Assembly: GCA_016779265.1 (NCBI GenBank)
Contig: JADHNY010000012.1
Span: 1 to 62,851, forward strand
DNA length: 62,851 nt
From: Pirellulales bacterium
Lineage (GTDB): Bacteria > Planctomycetota > Planctomycetia > Pirellulales > UBA1268
Direction of reading: 5' to 3'
A model generated the notes under the pieces. It searched no databases and had not been told where the DNA came from. It saw nothing but the letters and a program-made list of their open reading frames with translations. A program made the position numbers and the translations under genes. Of the stretch, positions 1 through 8,154 are shown one piece after another (position 1 is the first letter of the stretch; every line of letters begins with the position of its first letter).

Positions 1-111
1 GTCCGCCACGCCCCGCTTGACCTTTGAGGTCGGCAGTTCGATCACGGCACGCTCGATCCGAACGGCATTGCGGATCCGCGTGAGCATGTCGGCGATGGGA
101 TCGGTCATCAT
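1..111 (-). CDS. rpsH: 30S ribosomal protein S8, N-terminal part
   Basis: The gene runs off the left edge; only the first 37 codons are present. They read [18 protein letters not shown] and onward, the standard S8 N-terminus. S8 binds 16S rRNA helix 21 in the central domain of the small subunit and in enterobacteria is also the translational repressor of the spc operon. Two adjacent ATG codons (106-108 and 109-111) are both possible starts. It follows the S14 gene after 165 bases, in the usual spc order (S14 then S8). Identity is secure despite truncation. Confidence 0.95.
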   Translation of the reverse strand, partial: MMTDPIADMLTRIRNAVRIERAVIELPTSKVKRGVAD

Positions 112-276
112 GGTCGGGTCGGCCCTCGTAGAGTCACTGTTTCGTGCAATCCGCTAGCGATTATCTACACAAGCGGTCTTGGTATGTCTTGAATGCACGT
201 CTTGGGGTGCGGTTCGTTCTCTGTCTTGCTTCGTATCGTCTCTCGATGACAAGCGGGTCGCGGGCTTCCGCCGCGA

Positions 277-462
277 TTACCAGCTCGCCTTCTTCACTCC
301 AGGGATGTTTCCCTGATCAGCCAGCTTGCGGAAGCAAATACGGCATGTGCCGAACTTCCGGTACACCGCACGAGGCCGCCCGCAGAGCATGCAGCGACGT
401 ACGATACGGGTGGAAAACTTTGGCGGCCGCTTGGCTGCCGCGATTTTTGATTTACTTGCCAT
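277..462 (-). CDS. rpsZ: 30S ribosomal protein S14, zinc-binding type (type Z)
   Basis: A 61-residue small-subunit protein ending in the family signature [11 protein letters not shown]. Cysteines 24, 27, 40 and 43 form the two CxxC pairs of the zinc-binding (C+) S14 form, unlike the longer zinc-free form. The reading frame is open upstream to 498, but the start at 462 ([14 protein letters not shown]) gives exactly the usual family length. It sits 39 bases downstream of rplE. The 165 bases that follow, up to rpsH, hold no gene that I can recognise. Confidence 0.95.
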   Translation of the reverse strand: MASKSKIAAAKRPPKFSTRIVRRCMLCGRPRAVYRKFGTCRICFRKLADQGNIPGVKKASW

Positions 463-501
463 CTGATCCTCGTTGATTGCGATCCTCAGATCGCCCAATG
501 C

Positions 502-1110
502 TTACGCCGCAGCGTCGGCATCTCCATCCTTCTTCAGCGGAACGCCCAATCCTCTCAGCAGCACACGAGCAGCAACATCATTCTTCGCCGTGGTGACGAT
601 CGTGATGTTCATGCCCTGGGGCCGCGTGACCTTGTCGGGATTGATTTCCGCGAACACCATCTGCTCCGACAGGCCAAGGCTGTAGTTGCCATTGCCATCG
701 AATGCCGTCGCCGACAGACCTCGGAAGTCACGCACTCGTGGAAGAGCAATCGAGACCAGACGATCAAGGAACTCCCACATACGACGCCCACGCAGAGTGA
801 CCTTGCATCCGATCGGAAGGTTCTCACGCAGCTTGAAGCCAGCGACAGCAACACGCGAGAGCGTCGCAATCGGCTTCTGGCCGGTGATCTGTGCCATCGA
901 CGAGATCGCCTCGTCAAGGTACTTCTTCTCAGTGATGGCAACGCCAACACCCATGTTGACCACAATCTTTTCCAACGCTGGGATCGCGTGAGGGTTCATC
1001 GCCCCCAGCTCTTCAACCAGGGCCGGCCGAACCGTGTTGCGGTAGTGCTCAAGCAGACGCGGGGTACCCGCGGAGGCCTCACTCGTCGCTTCGCTCTGCT
1101 TCTTCGCCAT
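502..1110 (-). CDS. rplE: 50S ribosomal protein L5
   Basis: Binds 5S rRNA in the central protuberance of the large subunit. The core is clearly L5: KIVVNMGVG, then TGQKPIATLSR, GCKVTLRGRRMWEFLDRL and LPRVRDFRGL. At 202 residues it is longer than the roughly 180 usual, because of about 20 Ser/Ala/Glu-rich residues at the N-terminus and a short Asp/Ala-rich C-terminal tail. A purine-rich stretch (AGAGGAAGG) lies about 11 bases before the ATG at 1110. A 145-base leader with two inverted repeats separates it from rplX, the longest gap on the spc side apart from S14-S8. Confidence 0.97.
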   Translation of the reverse strand: MAKKQSEATSEASAGTPRLLEHYRNTVRPALVEELGAMNPHAIPALEKIVVNMGVGVAITEKKYLDEAISSMAQITGQKPIATLSRVAVAGFKLRENLPIGCKVTLRGRRMWEFLDRLVSIALPRVRDFRGLSATAFDGNGNYSLGLSEQMVFAEINPDKVTRPQGMNITIVTTAKNDVAARVLLRGLGVPLKKDGDADAAA

Positions 1111-1135
1111 CTGTCCCGCTGCCTTCCTCTTCTCT

Positions 1136-1153
1136 CCAACGCGTGGGCGTTGG
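1136..1153 (-). promoter_or_regulatory. Hairpin just upstream of the rplE ribosome-binding site
   Basis: A perfect 7-base inverted repeat (CCAACGC / GCGTTGG) with a 4-base loop lies in the rplX-rplE gap, about 25 bases before the rplE start, with the purine-rich ribosome-binding region directly downstream of it on the transcript. There is no T-run, so it does not look like an intrinsic terminator. By analogy with the enterobacterial spc operon, where S8 represses at the rplE start, it could be a translational control element. That role is inference. Confidence 0.4.
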
Positions 1154-1203
1154 GTTTTCTACGTCTTTGTCTTTATGTTGAACTGTTGGTCTTGTTCGCA
1201 CTG

Positions 1204-1247
1204 AGTGCCTGTCAGCGAGTGCCTGCCAGCACGTTGCCCGACAGGCA
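1204..1247 (-). promoter_or_regulatory. Inverted repeat plus 14-base tandem repeat in the rplX-rplE leader
   Basis: Positions 1206-1213 (TGCCTGTC) and 1240-1247 (GACAGGCA) are perfect 8-base complements. The left arm is part of a 14-base unit, GAGTGCCTGTCAGC, repeated in tandem with one change (1204-1217 and 1218-1231), so either copy can pair with the right arm, giving two alternative hairpins. It lies only 8 bases past the rplX stop codon. It may be an attenuator or a processing site within the operon; no function is shown. Confidence 0.4.
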
Positions 1248-1255
1248 TCCTCGAA

Positions 1256-1609
1256 CTACGAATCCTTTGCACCCGCGGTGGACTTCGCAACACGCAGCAC
1301 GCCAGCGTCCGCACCACACTTTCTGCAGTAGCGAACCTTGCCACCATCTTCGTTGAGTCGCTTCCCCAACCGGGTCGGCTTGCCACAGGCAGGGCAAACG
1401 AGCGCCACATTCGATGCATCGATCGGCATCTCTTTGCTCAGTCGGCCACCCTGCGGATTCTTTTGACTCCGCTTCATGTGCCGGTAGACGCGGTTCACGC
1501 CTTCCACCACGAGCTTGCCCTTCTGCGGCAGCACGACGAGAACCTTCGCACGGGTTCCGCGAGCGTTGCCTGAACGAACTTCAACCATGTCGCCAGAACG
1601 GATCAGCAT
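1256..1609 (-). CDS. rplX: 50S ribosomal protein L24
   Basis: Assembly-initiating large-subunit protein with an N-terminal KOW motif, seen as IRSGDMVEVRSGNARGTRAKV. The 117-residue chain carries two CxxC pairs (CPAC and CRKC) in the C-terminal half, a zinc-ribbon version found in several bacterial L24 proteins. The start directly abuts the rplN stop with no gap, so translation of L14 and L24 is probably coupled. The N-terminal MLIRSGD is conserved in the family and fixes the start. Confidence 0.96.
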   Translation of the reverse strand: MLIRSGDMVEVRSGNARGTRAKVLVVLPQKGKLVVEGVNRVYRHMKRSQKNPQGGRLSKEMPIDASNVALVCPACGKPTRLGKRLNEDGGKVRYCRKCGADAGVLRVAKSTAGAKDS

Positions 1610-1978
1610 TCAGATCACCTCGCTTGCCAAACTGACGATTTTCATGAAGCTCCGCTCTCGCAACTCGCGAGCGACGGCACCAAAAATACGCGTGCCCTTC
1701 GGATTCTTGTCGTTGTCGACGATCACGCAGGCATTGCTGTCGAATCGCACGTAGCTTCCATCGCCCCGACGCGTCGGCTTCTTACACCGCACGATCACAG
1801 CCTTTACGACAGCCTTTTTCTTCACGTCACTCCCGGGAATGACGCTCTTCACGCTGCAAATAATGACGTCGCCGAGACCAGCGGTCCGCTTGCGACTGCC
1901 CCCGAGCACCTTGAAGCACATCACTTCTTTGGCGCCGGTGTTGTCCGCGACTGTCAGTCGCGTCTGCATCTGGATCAT
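1610..1978 (-). CDS. rplN: 50S ribosomal protein L14
   Basis: A standard-length 122-residue L14, beginning [19 protein letters not shown] and ending LASEVI. It carries the signature region [20 protein letters not shown] and the conserved [12 protein letters not shown] near the C-terminus. L14 lies at the subunit interface, contacts 16S rRNA, and is the binding site for the silencing factor RsfS, which is also encoded in this window (14255-14719). It sits in the normal place between S17 and L24. Confidence 0.97.
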   Translation of the reverse strand: MIQMQTRLTVADNTGAKEVMCFKVLGGSRKRTAGLGDVIICSVKSVIPGSDVKKKAVVKAVIVRCKKPTRRGDGSYVRFDSNACVIVDNDKNPKGTRIFGAVARELRERSFMKIVSLASEVI

Positions 1979-2036
1979 TGCCTGTACCTGCCTTCAATCA
2001 CGGTCTCGCCACACCCCGCCTTCACGGCGAGACTGC

Positions 2037-2468
2037 TCACTCGCTCGCCTGCTCGCCGCCGCTCTGCTCGGTCTCACCGGAGGTGACTTCTGGTGCCTGC
2101 TCACTCACGGGAGCCGACTCAGCCTGCTTCGACTTCCCCGAGAGCTCTGCCTCTTCAGCCTTGGCAGCACCTTCACGAAGCCGTGTCGCACGGGCACCGC
2201 TTCGCAGCGAAGCCACATCGACGGCCGTACTCTTGGCCACAACTCGCACCAACTCCCAACGCTTCAGGCGGCTGCGAGGACGGCTCTCGACGATCTCAAC
2301 CGTGTCACCAGCACCCGACTCCTCGTTCTCGTCATGAACGTGGCAGACCGTGCGTCGATGCAAAATCTTGCCGTACTTGGTGTGACGCACAATCCGTGGC
2401 ACCTCGACCCGACGGGTCTTCGCCGCTGACGCACTTGTCACTGTTCCTGTCACCACCCGCTTGGGCAT
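2037..2468 (-). CDS. rpsQ: 30S ribosomal protein S17 with long C-terminal extension
   Basis: The first ~80 residues are S17: PKRVVTGTVTSASAAKTRRVEV, then HTKYGKILHRR, HVHDENEESGAGDTVEI and ESRPRSRLKRWELVRVV. S17 binds the 5' domain of 16S rRNA. The chain is 143 residues against about 85 normally; the extra ~60 at the C-terminus are rich in Ala, Glu, Ser and Gly with no recognisable fold and look disordered and acidic. The stop and the downstream rplN start are normally spaced (58 bases), so the extension is encoded rather than a missed stop. Confidence 0.95.
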   Translation of the reverse strand: MPKRVVTGTVTSASAAKTRRVEVPRIVRHTKYGKILHRRTVCHVHDENEESGAGDTVEIVESRPRSRLKRWELVRVVAKSTAVDVASLRSGARATRLREGAAKAEEAELSGKSKQAESAPVSEQAPEVTSGETEQSGGEQASE

Positions 2469-2515
2469 CGACTTTCTCCTGCTCGTGTCTGTCCAGTGTT
2501 CGTTGATGTGGCCCG

Positions 2516-2752
2516 TCAGACCGCGTCGGCCGCGGCTTCACTGCTTTCGGCAGCACCACTCTTCCCACGCTCCGTAAGAACCGTCTGACAACGGGCGATC
2601 GTCTTCCGGTTCTTCCGTACCTCGGAAGGCGAGGCGAGCTTTTCAGTCTGGGCCTGCAGCCGCAGCTTGAACAGCGATTCAGCGGCGTCTTTCCAGACGG
2701 CTCGCACCTGTTCGTCGCTCATCTCGCGGAGCTCATTCGCTTTCGTCATCAC
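2516..2752 (-). CDS. rpmC: 50S ribosomal protein L29
   Basis: A small two-helix protein near the exit tunnel that helps form the docking site for nascent-chain factors. The core ELREMSDEQVRAVWKDAAESLFKLRLQAQT and VRKNRKTIARCQTVL match L29. It is 78 residues, slightly long because of an Ala/Ser/Glu-rich tail. Two adjacent ATGs (2750-2752 and 2747-2749) are both possible starts. It lies between L16 and S17 as expected. Confidence 0.94.
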   Translation of the reverse strand: MMTKANELREMSDEQVRAVWKDAAESLFKLRLQAQTEKLASPSEVRKNRKTIARCQTVLTERGKSGAAESSEAAADAV

Positions 2753-2836
2753 TCAGGCCTTTCTCGCCACCACTTCCGACGTCAATACCAGCAATCTCAA
2801 AACCACGTGCGTGCGGACCACACGCTCGCCCGGGAA

Positions 2837-3253
2837 CTACAGTCCCCGTCGCTTCACCATCCGAACCCGCACGGGCATCTTGTGGGCAAGACGCCGCAGA
2901 CAGATCCTGGCCGCGTCCTCACTCACCCCGCTGATCTCATAAAGAATCGTTCCGGGCTTCACGACGGCTGCCCAATAATCTGGCTCACCCTTACCCTTAC
3001 CCATTCGTGTTTCGAGCGGGATCGAGGTTACGGATCGGTGCGGGAAGATCCGGATATACAGCCGACCTTCGTTCCGAATGTACTGCTGCGCTGCAATACG
3101 TCCGGCTTCGATCGTCTGCGCCGAGATCCACCCGGGTTGTTCTGCTTGCAAGCCGAAATCACCAAAGACGACGGTGTTACCACGAGTGGCTTCACCTCTT
3201 ATACGTCCTCTTTGGCTTTTTCGATGCTTGACCCTCTTGGGCATCAGCGGCAT
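2837..3253 (-). CDS. rplP: 50S ribosomal protein L16
   Basis: 138-residue L16, which helps build the A-site region of the large subunit. Family features: MPKRVKHRKSQRGR at the N-terminus, GRIAAQQYIRNEGRLYIRIFP, and GKGKGEPDYWAAVVKPGTI. I chose the ATG at 3253 because GAGGAG lies 7 bases upstream; the next ATG at 3244 is also possible. The reading frame is open to 3418, but that part is unrelated. The chosen start lies 62 bases inside the 3' end of rpsC in another frame. Confidence 0.95.
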   Translation of the reverse strand: MPLMPKRVKHRKSQRGRIRGEATRGNTVVFGDFGLQAEQPGWISAQTIEAGRIAAQQYIRNEGRLYIRIFPHRSVTSIPLETRMGKGKGEPDYWAAVVKPGTILYEISGVSEDAARICLRRLAHKMPVRVRMVKRRGL

Positions 3254-3887
3254 CGCCTGACTCCTCGTATGTACCTTGGTTGACCCACACCTGTACGCCA
3301 ATATTGCCCTGCGGAGTGGGTGCCTCGCAGAACCCGTAATCGATCTTGGCTCGCAGCGTCGAAAGTGGCATCGACCCTGAAATCGCCTTTTCGCTTCGAG
3401 ACATCTCAGCACCACCAAGACGTCCCGCCAGCTGGATCTTCACGCCCTTGGCGCCAGCATCCATGGTTGTTTCCATCGCCCGCTTAATCGTGCGACGGAA
3501 ACTGGCTCGCTTCGACAGCTGGTCACAAATATCCTCTGCGACAAGCTGTGCCTGCAGTTCCGGCCGACCCACTTCCTCAACCTTGAGGTTGACACGGCGG
3601 CCGAGCAGATCTTGCAGCTCGCCCTGCAGACGGTCGACTTCTTGCCCCTTGCGTCCGATGATCACGCCCGGTCGCGCGGTGTAAAGAATAATCTTCACTT
3701 CATCGCGGGTCCGCTCGATCTCAACCTTCGGAATGGCAGCGCTGCGATACTTCGTCTTTACGAACCGCCGAACGCGAAAATCCTCAAGAAGAAGCGACTT
3801 AAACTCCTTCTTGGACGCGTACCAGCGGCTCTTCCAGGGTTCCATAACGCCGACCCGGAAGCCGACGGGATTAACCTTTTGACCCAT
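3192..3887 (-). CDS. rpsC: 30S ribosomal protein S3
   Basis: 231-residue S3, part of the mRNA entry channel. It begins MGQKVNPVGFRVGV, has the KH-domain GxxG loop in PGVIIGRKGQEVDRL, and the C-terminal domain with GAKGVKIQLAGRLGGAEMSRSE. The last ~25 residues are a mixed acidic then basic tail (ending KKPKRTYKR), and this tail shares its DNA with the start of L16. Identity is certain; the long overlap is the only odd feature. Confidence 0.97.
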   Translation of the reverse strand: MGQKVNPVGFRVGVMEPWKSRWYASKKEFKSLLLEDFRVRRFVKTKYRSAAIPKVEIERTRDEVKIILYTARPGVIIGRKGQEVDRLQGELQDLLGRRVNLKVEEVGRPELQAQLVAEDICDQLSKRASFRRTIKRAMETTMDAGAKGVKIQLAGRLGGAEMSRSEKAISGSMPLSTLRAKIDYGFCEAPTPQGNIGVQVWVNQGTYEESGDAADAQEGQASKKPKRTYKR

Positions 3888-3934
3888 GTTCGTGCCTCAG
3901 CCTTTGATTCAAACGCTTGTGTACGTGCGGAGCT

Positions 3935-4270
3935 CTATTCAACCGAATCGAGCGAAACCTTGATGTGCGACATCCGCCGCTTGATCGAGTGCGCCATGCC
4001 TCTTGCCCGCGGACGAATCCGCTTGAACATCGGCCCCTCATCGACGCGTGCATCGACGACCACCAGATCGTCAACACCGGCAGCCTGCTGATGCTCAGCA
4101 TTCCCGAGAGCACTGCGGATGACCTTCTCGAGCATCCGCGCACCCCTCTGGGACTGAAACTTCAGGATGTCGAGAGCCTCATCCGCATACTTCCCGCGAA
4201 CGAGGTCGGCCAGCGGACGGACCTTTCGCGGCGAGATGCGAGCGAACTTGTGTGTAGCGTTGAAAGCCAT
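3935..4270 (-). CDS. rplV: 50S ribosomal protein L22
   Basis: 111-residue L22, whose long beta hairpin lines the peptide exit tunnel. Conserved pieces are the N-terminal ARISPRKVRPLADLVRGK and the hairpin region with DEGPMFKRIRPRARGMAHSIKRR followed by SHIKVSL. Length is typical. It lies 73 bases after rpsS and 47 bases before rpsC, in standard S10-operon order. Confidence 0.96.
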   Translation of the reverse strand: MAFNATHKFARISPRKVRPLADLVRGKYADEALDILKFQSQRGARMLEKVIRSALGNAEHQQAAGVDDLVVVDARVDEGPMFKRIRPRARGMAHSIKRRMSHIKVSLDSVE

Positions 4271-4343
4271 GTCTCTTGTTCCAGATTGCGAGGCGTGCTG
4301 CGAAACTGCGAACGCAGCACGATGCCGTCTGCCTTACGGGCGA

Positions 4344-4613
4344 CTACCTGCCACCCTTGCCGCCGTGACCCTTGAACTGCCTGGTCGGAGAAAACTCACC
4401 AAGCTTGTGACCGACCATGTCTTCCGTAACGAAGACCTTAATGTGCTGCTTACCGTTGTGAACCATAAATGTCAGACCAACGAACTCGGGCACAATCGTG
4501 CACGAACGCGACCAGGTCTTAATTGGGTCACGCGCTCCACTGGAGAGCTGCGCCTCAGCCTTCTCGTAAAGCCGAGGATCTACATACGGGCCTTTTTTTG
4601 AACTGCGTCCCAT
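4344..4613 (-). CDS. rpsS: 30S ribosomal protein S19
   Basis: 89-residue S19 from the head of the small subunit, where it works with S13 near the A-site tRNA. The signature [18 protein letters not shown] opens the protein, and [21 protein letters not shown] closes it, both matching the family. Normal length, between rplB and rplV. Confidence 0.97.
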   Translation of the reverse strand: MGRSSKKGPYVDPRLYEKAEAQLSSGARDPIKTWSRSCTIVPEFVGLTFMVHNGKQHIKVFVTEDMVGHKLGEFSPTRQFKGHGGKGGR

Positions 4614-4669
4614 CGCGAACTCGTTCCTGTCTCTCGTATCGCCAGCCGGCTACCGCCTGGATCGCTCCA

Positions 4670-5527
4670 CTAACGCAGCTTCAGCTGCCCGTAACGCTTA
4701 CTCTTACGCCGCCTCACAATCGCGGAACCTGATGGCTTCCGTGGCTTGCGGGTGCTGCCGCCCTTGGCACTCTTGCCGGTCGGACTGACAGGATGTCGGC
4801 CACCCTTATTGCGGCCTTCACCACCACCATGCGGGTGATCGATTGGATTCATTGCGGTGCCGCGGACGTGTGGCTTCACACCCATCCAACGCTTCCGTCC
4901 AGCCTTGCCAAGCACGACATTCATGTGCTCGCTGTTGCCAAGCTGGCCGACAGTCGCCCGGCACGCCGCGGGCACGCGTCGAATCTCGCCCGACGGCAGA
5001 GTCAGCTGCGCCCAGCCCGCTTCACGAGCGAGCAGAACAGCACTCGTGCCGGCAGACCGGCACATCCGACCGCCTCGCCCTGGCTGCAGCTCAACGTTGT
5101 GCACAGGGGTGCCCAGCGGTATCGACGACAGCGGAAGGCAGTTCCCAACCTCTGGCGGAGCGGTGTCTCCGCTGAGCACCGTTGCACCAGCCTCAAGGCC
5201 ATCGGCCGCAAGAATAAAACGCTTCTCGCCGTCGGCGTAGTAGATCAACGCCACACGACAGGTCCGATTCGGATCGTACTGAATCGAGTTGACCTTGCCT
5301 GGAATACCGTCCTTGTTGCGACGGAAGTCGATCAGACGATAGTGCTGCTTGTGCCCACCGCCACGATGCCGGGCAGTCACTTTGCCCTGGTTGTTGCGGC
5401 CGCCAGTCTTTTTCTTTCGCAGACGTAGCTTCTTCGGGACTTCGCTGCCTGGGGTCAGTTCGGCGAAGTCGCAGACGCTCGCATTGCGACGCCCAGCGCT
5501 GGTCGGCTTGTAGGTGCGTATTCCCAT
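4670..5527 (-). CDS. rplB: 50S ribosomal protein L2
   Basis: 285-residue L2, which sits close to the peptidyl transferase centre and bridges the subunits. The conserved C-terminal block [18 protein letters not shown] is present, including the histidine linked to peptidyl transfer. The N-terminus ([18 protein letters not shown]) and the RNA-binding region ([20 protein letters not shown]) are also standard. It is slightly longer than the 273 residues of E. coli. It follows rplW by 14 bases. Confidence 0.98.
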   Translation of the reverse strand: MGIRTYKPTSAGRRNASVCDFAELTPGSEVPKKLRLRKKKTGGRNNQGKVTARHRGGGHKQHYRLIDFRRNKDGIPGKVNSIQYDPNRTCRVALIYYADGEKRFILAADGLEAGATVLSGDTAPPEVGNCLPLSSIPLGTPVHNVELQPGRGGRMCRSAGTSAVLLAREAGWAQLTLPSGEIRRVPAACRATVGQLGNSEHMNVVLGKAGRKRWMGVKPHVRGTAMNPIDHPHGGGEGRNKGGRHPVSPTGKSAKGGSTRKPRKPSGSAIVRRRKSKRYGQLKLR

Positions 5528-5541
5528 CGTTTCGTGCGAAC

Positions 5542-5862
5542 CTAAAAGAGATCGATTTTGAAGTCTGGCTTGAGCGTCACAACCGCCTTCTTCCAGGACT
5601 TACCCTGGAAGTAGCCGTGTCGCGTACGACGAACTTTACCCACCTTGTTTTGAACAGCGACCTTTTCAACCTCGACGTTGAAAAGCTCTTCTACAGCACG
5701 ACGAACGTCGGCCTTGCCTGCCTCGGTAGCAATCTGGAACGAATACGCATTGTGACGCGTGGCACGATGCACACCCTTCTCCGTCACCAGTGGCCTCAGA
5801 AGGACCTGATGGGGAGCAAGACGAGGATTGACTGCCGGAGGCGGCGGAACTGGCTTACCCAT
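5542..5862 (-). CDS. rplW: 50S ribosomal protein L23
   Basis: 106-residue L23, located at the tunnel exit, where trigger factor and SRP dock. It contains [22 protein letters not shown] and [25 protein letters not shown], typical of bacterial L23. The N-terminus carries a short Pro-rich lead ([20 protein letters not shown]). It starts 4 bases after the rplD stop, which suggests coupled translation. Confidence 0.96.
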   Translation of the reverse strand: MGKPVPPPPAVNPRLAPHQVLLRPLVTEKGVHRATRHNAYSFQIATEAGKADVRRAVEELFNVEVEKVAVQNKVGKVRRTRHGYFQGKSWKKAVVTLKPDFKIDLF

Positions 5863-5866
5863 TTAC

Positions 5867-6538
5867 TTACTCCTGCGACTCACCGGCTTCAGCTGAAGAC
5901 GCACCTGCGGCCCGCGTGGCAACCGTCTGCCGAAAGGCATCGATCGCAGCGGTCGTCATCACGATCTTCCGAGGCGAAAGAATGGCCAAGGCATTCAGGT
6001 CAGCAACCGGCTGAACCGAAACACCCTCGATGTTGCGAGCACTCTTCCAGAGGTTGTCGCAATGCTTCTCAGCGGAGACCAGCACACTCCCGCTGGCAAG
6101 CCCAAGAGCAGAGAGCACCCCTGCCATCTGAGAAGTCTTCGGGGCATCGAACGAGAGGCCCTCAACAAGGCAGACCTCGCCGTCAGCAAGCCGAGAAGCC
6201 AACGCCATCCGTGTGGCCAACTGCAGCGCCTTACGCGGCATCCGCCACCCGAAATCACGTGGACGCTTCGCAAAAATGTGTCCACCGCCGCGGCGAGTAC
6301 CACTGCGACGAGCACCAGCACGAGCATTGCCCGTACCCTTCTGGCGATACAGCTTGCGGGTCGAACCAGCGACCTCGCCACGAGTCTTCGTTCGGAACGT
6401 GCCCTGACGAAGATTTGCCTGATACATCACGACCGCGTCGTGAAGGAGCTGCCGATTGATCGTCGGAGCCAACTCTGCAGGATCAATCTCGTAGGAGTTG
6501 ACCTCTTTGCCAGTCATGTCATAGACGGCGAGTTTCAC
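5867..6538 (-). CDS. rplD: 50S ribosomal protein L4
   Basis: 223-residue L4. It has the conserved loop that reaches into the exit tunnel (RQKGTGNARAGARRSGTRRGGG) and the globular region with HDAVVMYQANLRQGTFRTKTRGEV. In E. coli L4 also represses the S10 operon. The start overlaps the rplC stop by 4 bases, so the two are probably coupled. The C-terminal ~15 residues are Ala/Glu-rich. Confidence 0.96.
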   Translation of the reverse strand: MKLAVYDMTGKEVNSYEIDPAELAPTINRQLLHDAVVMYQANLRQGTFRTKTRGEVAGSTRKLYRQKGTGNARAGARRSGTRRGGGHIFAKRPRDFGWRMPRKALQLATRMALASRLADGEVCLVEGLSFDAPKTSQMAGVLSALGLASGSVLVSAEKHCDNLWKSARNIEGVSVQPVADLNALAILSPRKIVMTTAAIDAFRQTVATRAAGASSAEAGESQE

Positions 6539-7290
6539 TTGCCACCACCCTTCTTTCCAGTGGGAGCAGCCACGGCCGCCCGCCCGAGCATGTTGGTCTG
6601 CCGAACGACGACGTACGACCCATTGGGGCCAGGCACGGCACCGCGAACAAGCAGCAGATTCCGCTCCGAATCAACACGAACCACCTTCAGGTTTCGCATC
6701 GTGGATCGCTCAGCGCCATACCGGCCAGCCATCCGCTTGCCACGGAAGGTGCGAGCAGGCGAGGTGTTTTGACCAGTACCACCCTGATGGCGGTGCACCT
6801 TCTTCACGCCGTGACTAGCACGCTGGCCCTTGAAGCCATGCCGCTTCATGACACCAGCAGTACCGCGGCCCTTGCTCGTGCCAACGATGTCAACGCAGTC
6901 GACACCATCAAAAAGATCGACTGTAAGAACCTGACCGACCTCAAAGCCGTCCGCAGAGCCGCGGAACTCTTTAACAAATCGCTTCGGCTCGCAGTCCGCC
7001 TTTGGCGGAGCCTCAACACCAGCCTCACGGCGGCGACGAGCCCGCTTGCTATCGAGGACGGCAACCTGCCCGCGGCCAGAGCGGCCCACAAGGCGGCGAG
7101 GACGATCACGGAACCCGACCTGAACAGCCTCGTAGCCATCACGCTCGAGCGACCGGAGAAGGAGAACCGAGCATGGCCCAGCTTCGATAACCGTGACGGG
7201 AATCACCGTACCATCCGCATCGAAGACCTGCGTCATTCCGACCTTTCGGCCCAGCAAGCCCTTCCAACCTGTCGACTGCGGAACTGTCAT
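6535..7290 (-). CDS. rplC: 50S ribosomal protein L3
   Basis: 251-residue L3, an early-assembling protein whose extension approaches the peptidyl transferase centre. The family block GTSKGRGTAGVMKRHGFKG, followed by HRHQGGTGQNTSPARTFRGK, is intact. The chain is about 40 residues longer than E. coli L3, because of an insertion around residues 65-115 rich in Arg and Lys (SKRARRRREAGVEAPPK) and a Gly/Lys-rich tail. A strong AGGAGG lies upstream of the ATG at 7290, with a rather long spacing of 11 bases. Confidence 0.96.
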   Translation of the reverse strand: MTVPQSTGWKGLLGRKVGMTQVFDADGTVIPVTVIEAGPCSVLLLRSLERDGYEAVQVGFRDRPRRLVGRSGRGQVAVLDSKRARRRREAGVEAPPKADCEPKRFVKEFRGSADGFEVGQVLTVDLFDGVDCVDIVGTSKGRGTAGVMKRHGFKGQRASHGVKKVHRHQGGTGQNTSPARTFRGKRMAGRYGAERSTMRNLKVVRVDSERNLLLVRGAVPGPNGSYVVVRQTNMLGRAAVAAPTGKKGGGK

Positions 7291-7532
7291 TTTCTATTGA
7301 TCCTCCTGAGCAGAGACACCGAACCCACACACACCCCAATGAGAAGCGTGCCCGGGCGACACCACTGCGTTCACGCTCGAAGCCGTCGGCTTGGGGAGCA
7401 CCTCACCGTTTGGCGAGGCCTTACCTCAACGCCTTCCAAGCATGCTTTTCGGACTCCTGAGAACTCGTTCTCGTTGTTTTTGATTACCTTCGCCACGACC
7501 CCAACACCACCAGCAACCGGCACGACCCGCAC
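7291..7532 (-). other. Unusually long rpsJ-rplC intergenic region
   Basis: 242 bases without a gene inside an otherwise tightly packed operon segment. It holds a short inverted repeat (AAGCC/GGCTT) near 7388-7400 and, at its end, the AGGAGG ribosome-binding site of rplC. I see no clear promoter or terminator. It could be a leader for L4-type autoregulation moved downstream of rpsJ, or just spacer. Confidence 0.4.
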
Positions 7533-7865
7533 TCAGCGAGCAGATGCTTTGATCTTGATGTCAACGCCAGCCGGGAGGCTGAGTTTGTTGAGGGCCTCAA
7601 TCGTTTTCGCGGTTGCCTGAATGATGTCAACCACCCGCTTGTGTGTTCGGATTTCGTACTGCTGACGGGCCTTCTTATCGACGTGAGGCCCCGAAAGCAC
7701 GGTGTACCGCTCAATCCTGGTCGGCAGCGGAATCGGGCCGTGCACTTCCGAGTTGGTCCGCTTGGCCGTATCCACGATTTCCGCAGCACTCTGATCGAGG
7801 ATGCTGTGGTCGTAGGCTTCCATACGGATCCGAATAAGTTCCTGTGTCGAACCTGGCACTGCCAT
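7533..7865 (-). CDS. rpsJ: 30S ribosomal protein S10
   Basis: 110-residue S10, a component of the small-subunit head (and the NusE partner in antitermination). Family features are [21 protein letters not shown], then [25 protein letters not shown] and [11 protein letters not shown]. The frame is open to 7901, but the start at 7865 ([19 protein letters not shown]) gives a length close to the family norm of about 103. It is the first gene of the S10 operon; the EF-G-like gene lies upstream, with 289 bases between them. Confidence 0.95.
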   Translation of the reverse strand: MAVPGSTQELIRIRMEAYDHSILDQSAAEIVDTAKRTNSEVHGPIPLPTRIERYTVLSGPHVDKKARQQYEIRTHKRVVDIIQATAKTIEALNKLSLPAGVDIKIKASAR

Positions 7866-8154
7866 ACTCCGATAACGACCAAACCAAAAGGTGAACGACA
7901 CCCGACGCAGCCTGGCGGCTCACATCGCCACTCCGAACGGCCATTTCTGACCAGAAAGAGGAGCTTTCGCGATGCTGGTGACGCCTGAAATAGGTCGCCC
8001 GTCGCAGAAAACTCTTTCCACGCGGTCCGCAGCGGTGGAAACCGTTCGGCCCAGCGTGATTCAGGGTCCCGAAATCTACGACTCCCCGAAACGACTGTCA
8101 ACAGGCCCCACCTGAAGACGCGAGGAACTGCAGAGAACCCTCACCAACGCCCAC
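7866..8154 (-). other. fusA-like to rpsJ spacer, likely S10 operon leader
   Basis: 289 bases between the stop of the EF-G-like gene and the rpsJ start. No convincing gene is present; the open frame over 7484-8101 is a shadow with no family resemblance. This is where the S10 operon promoter and leader would be expected. I could not pick a convincing -35/-10 pair by eye. Confidence 0.35.
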
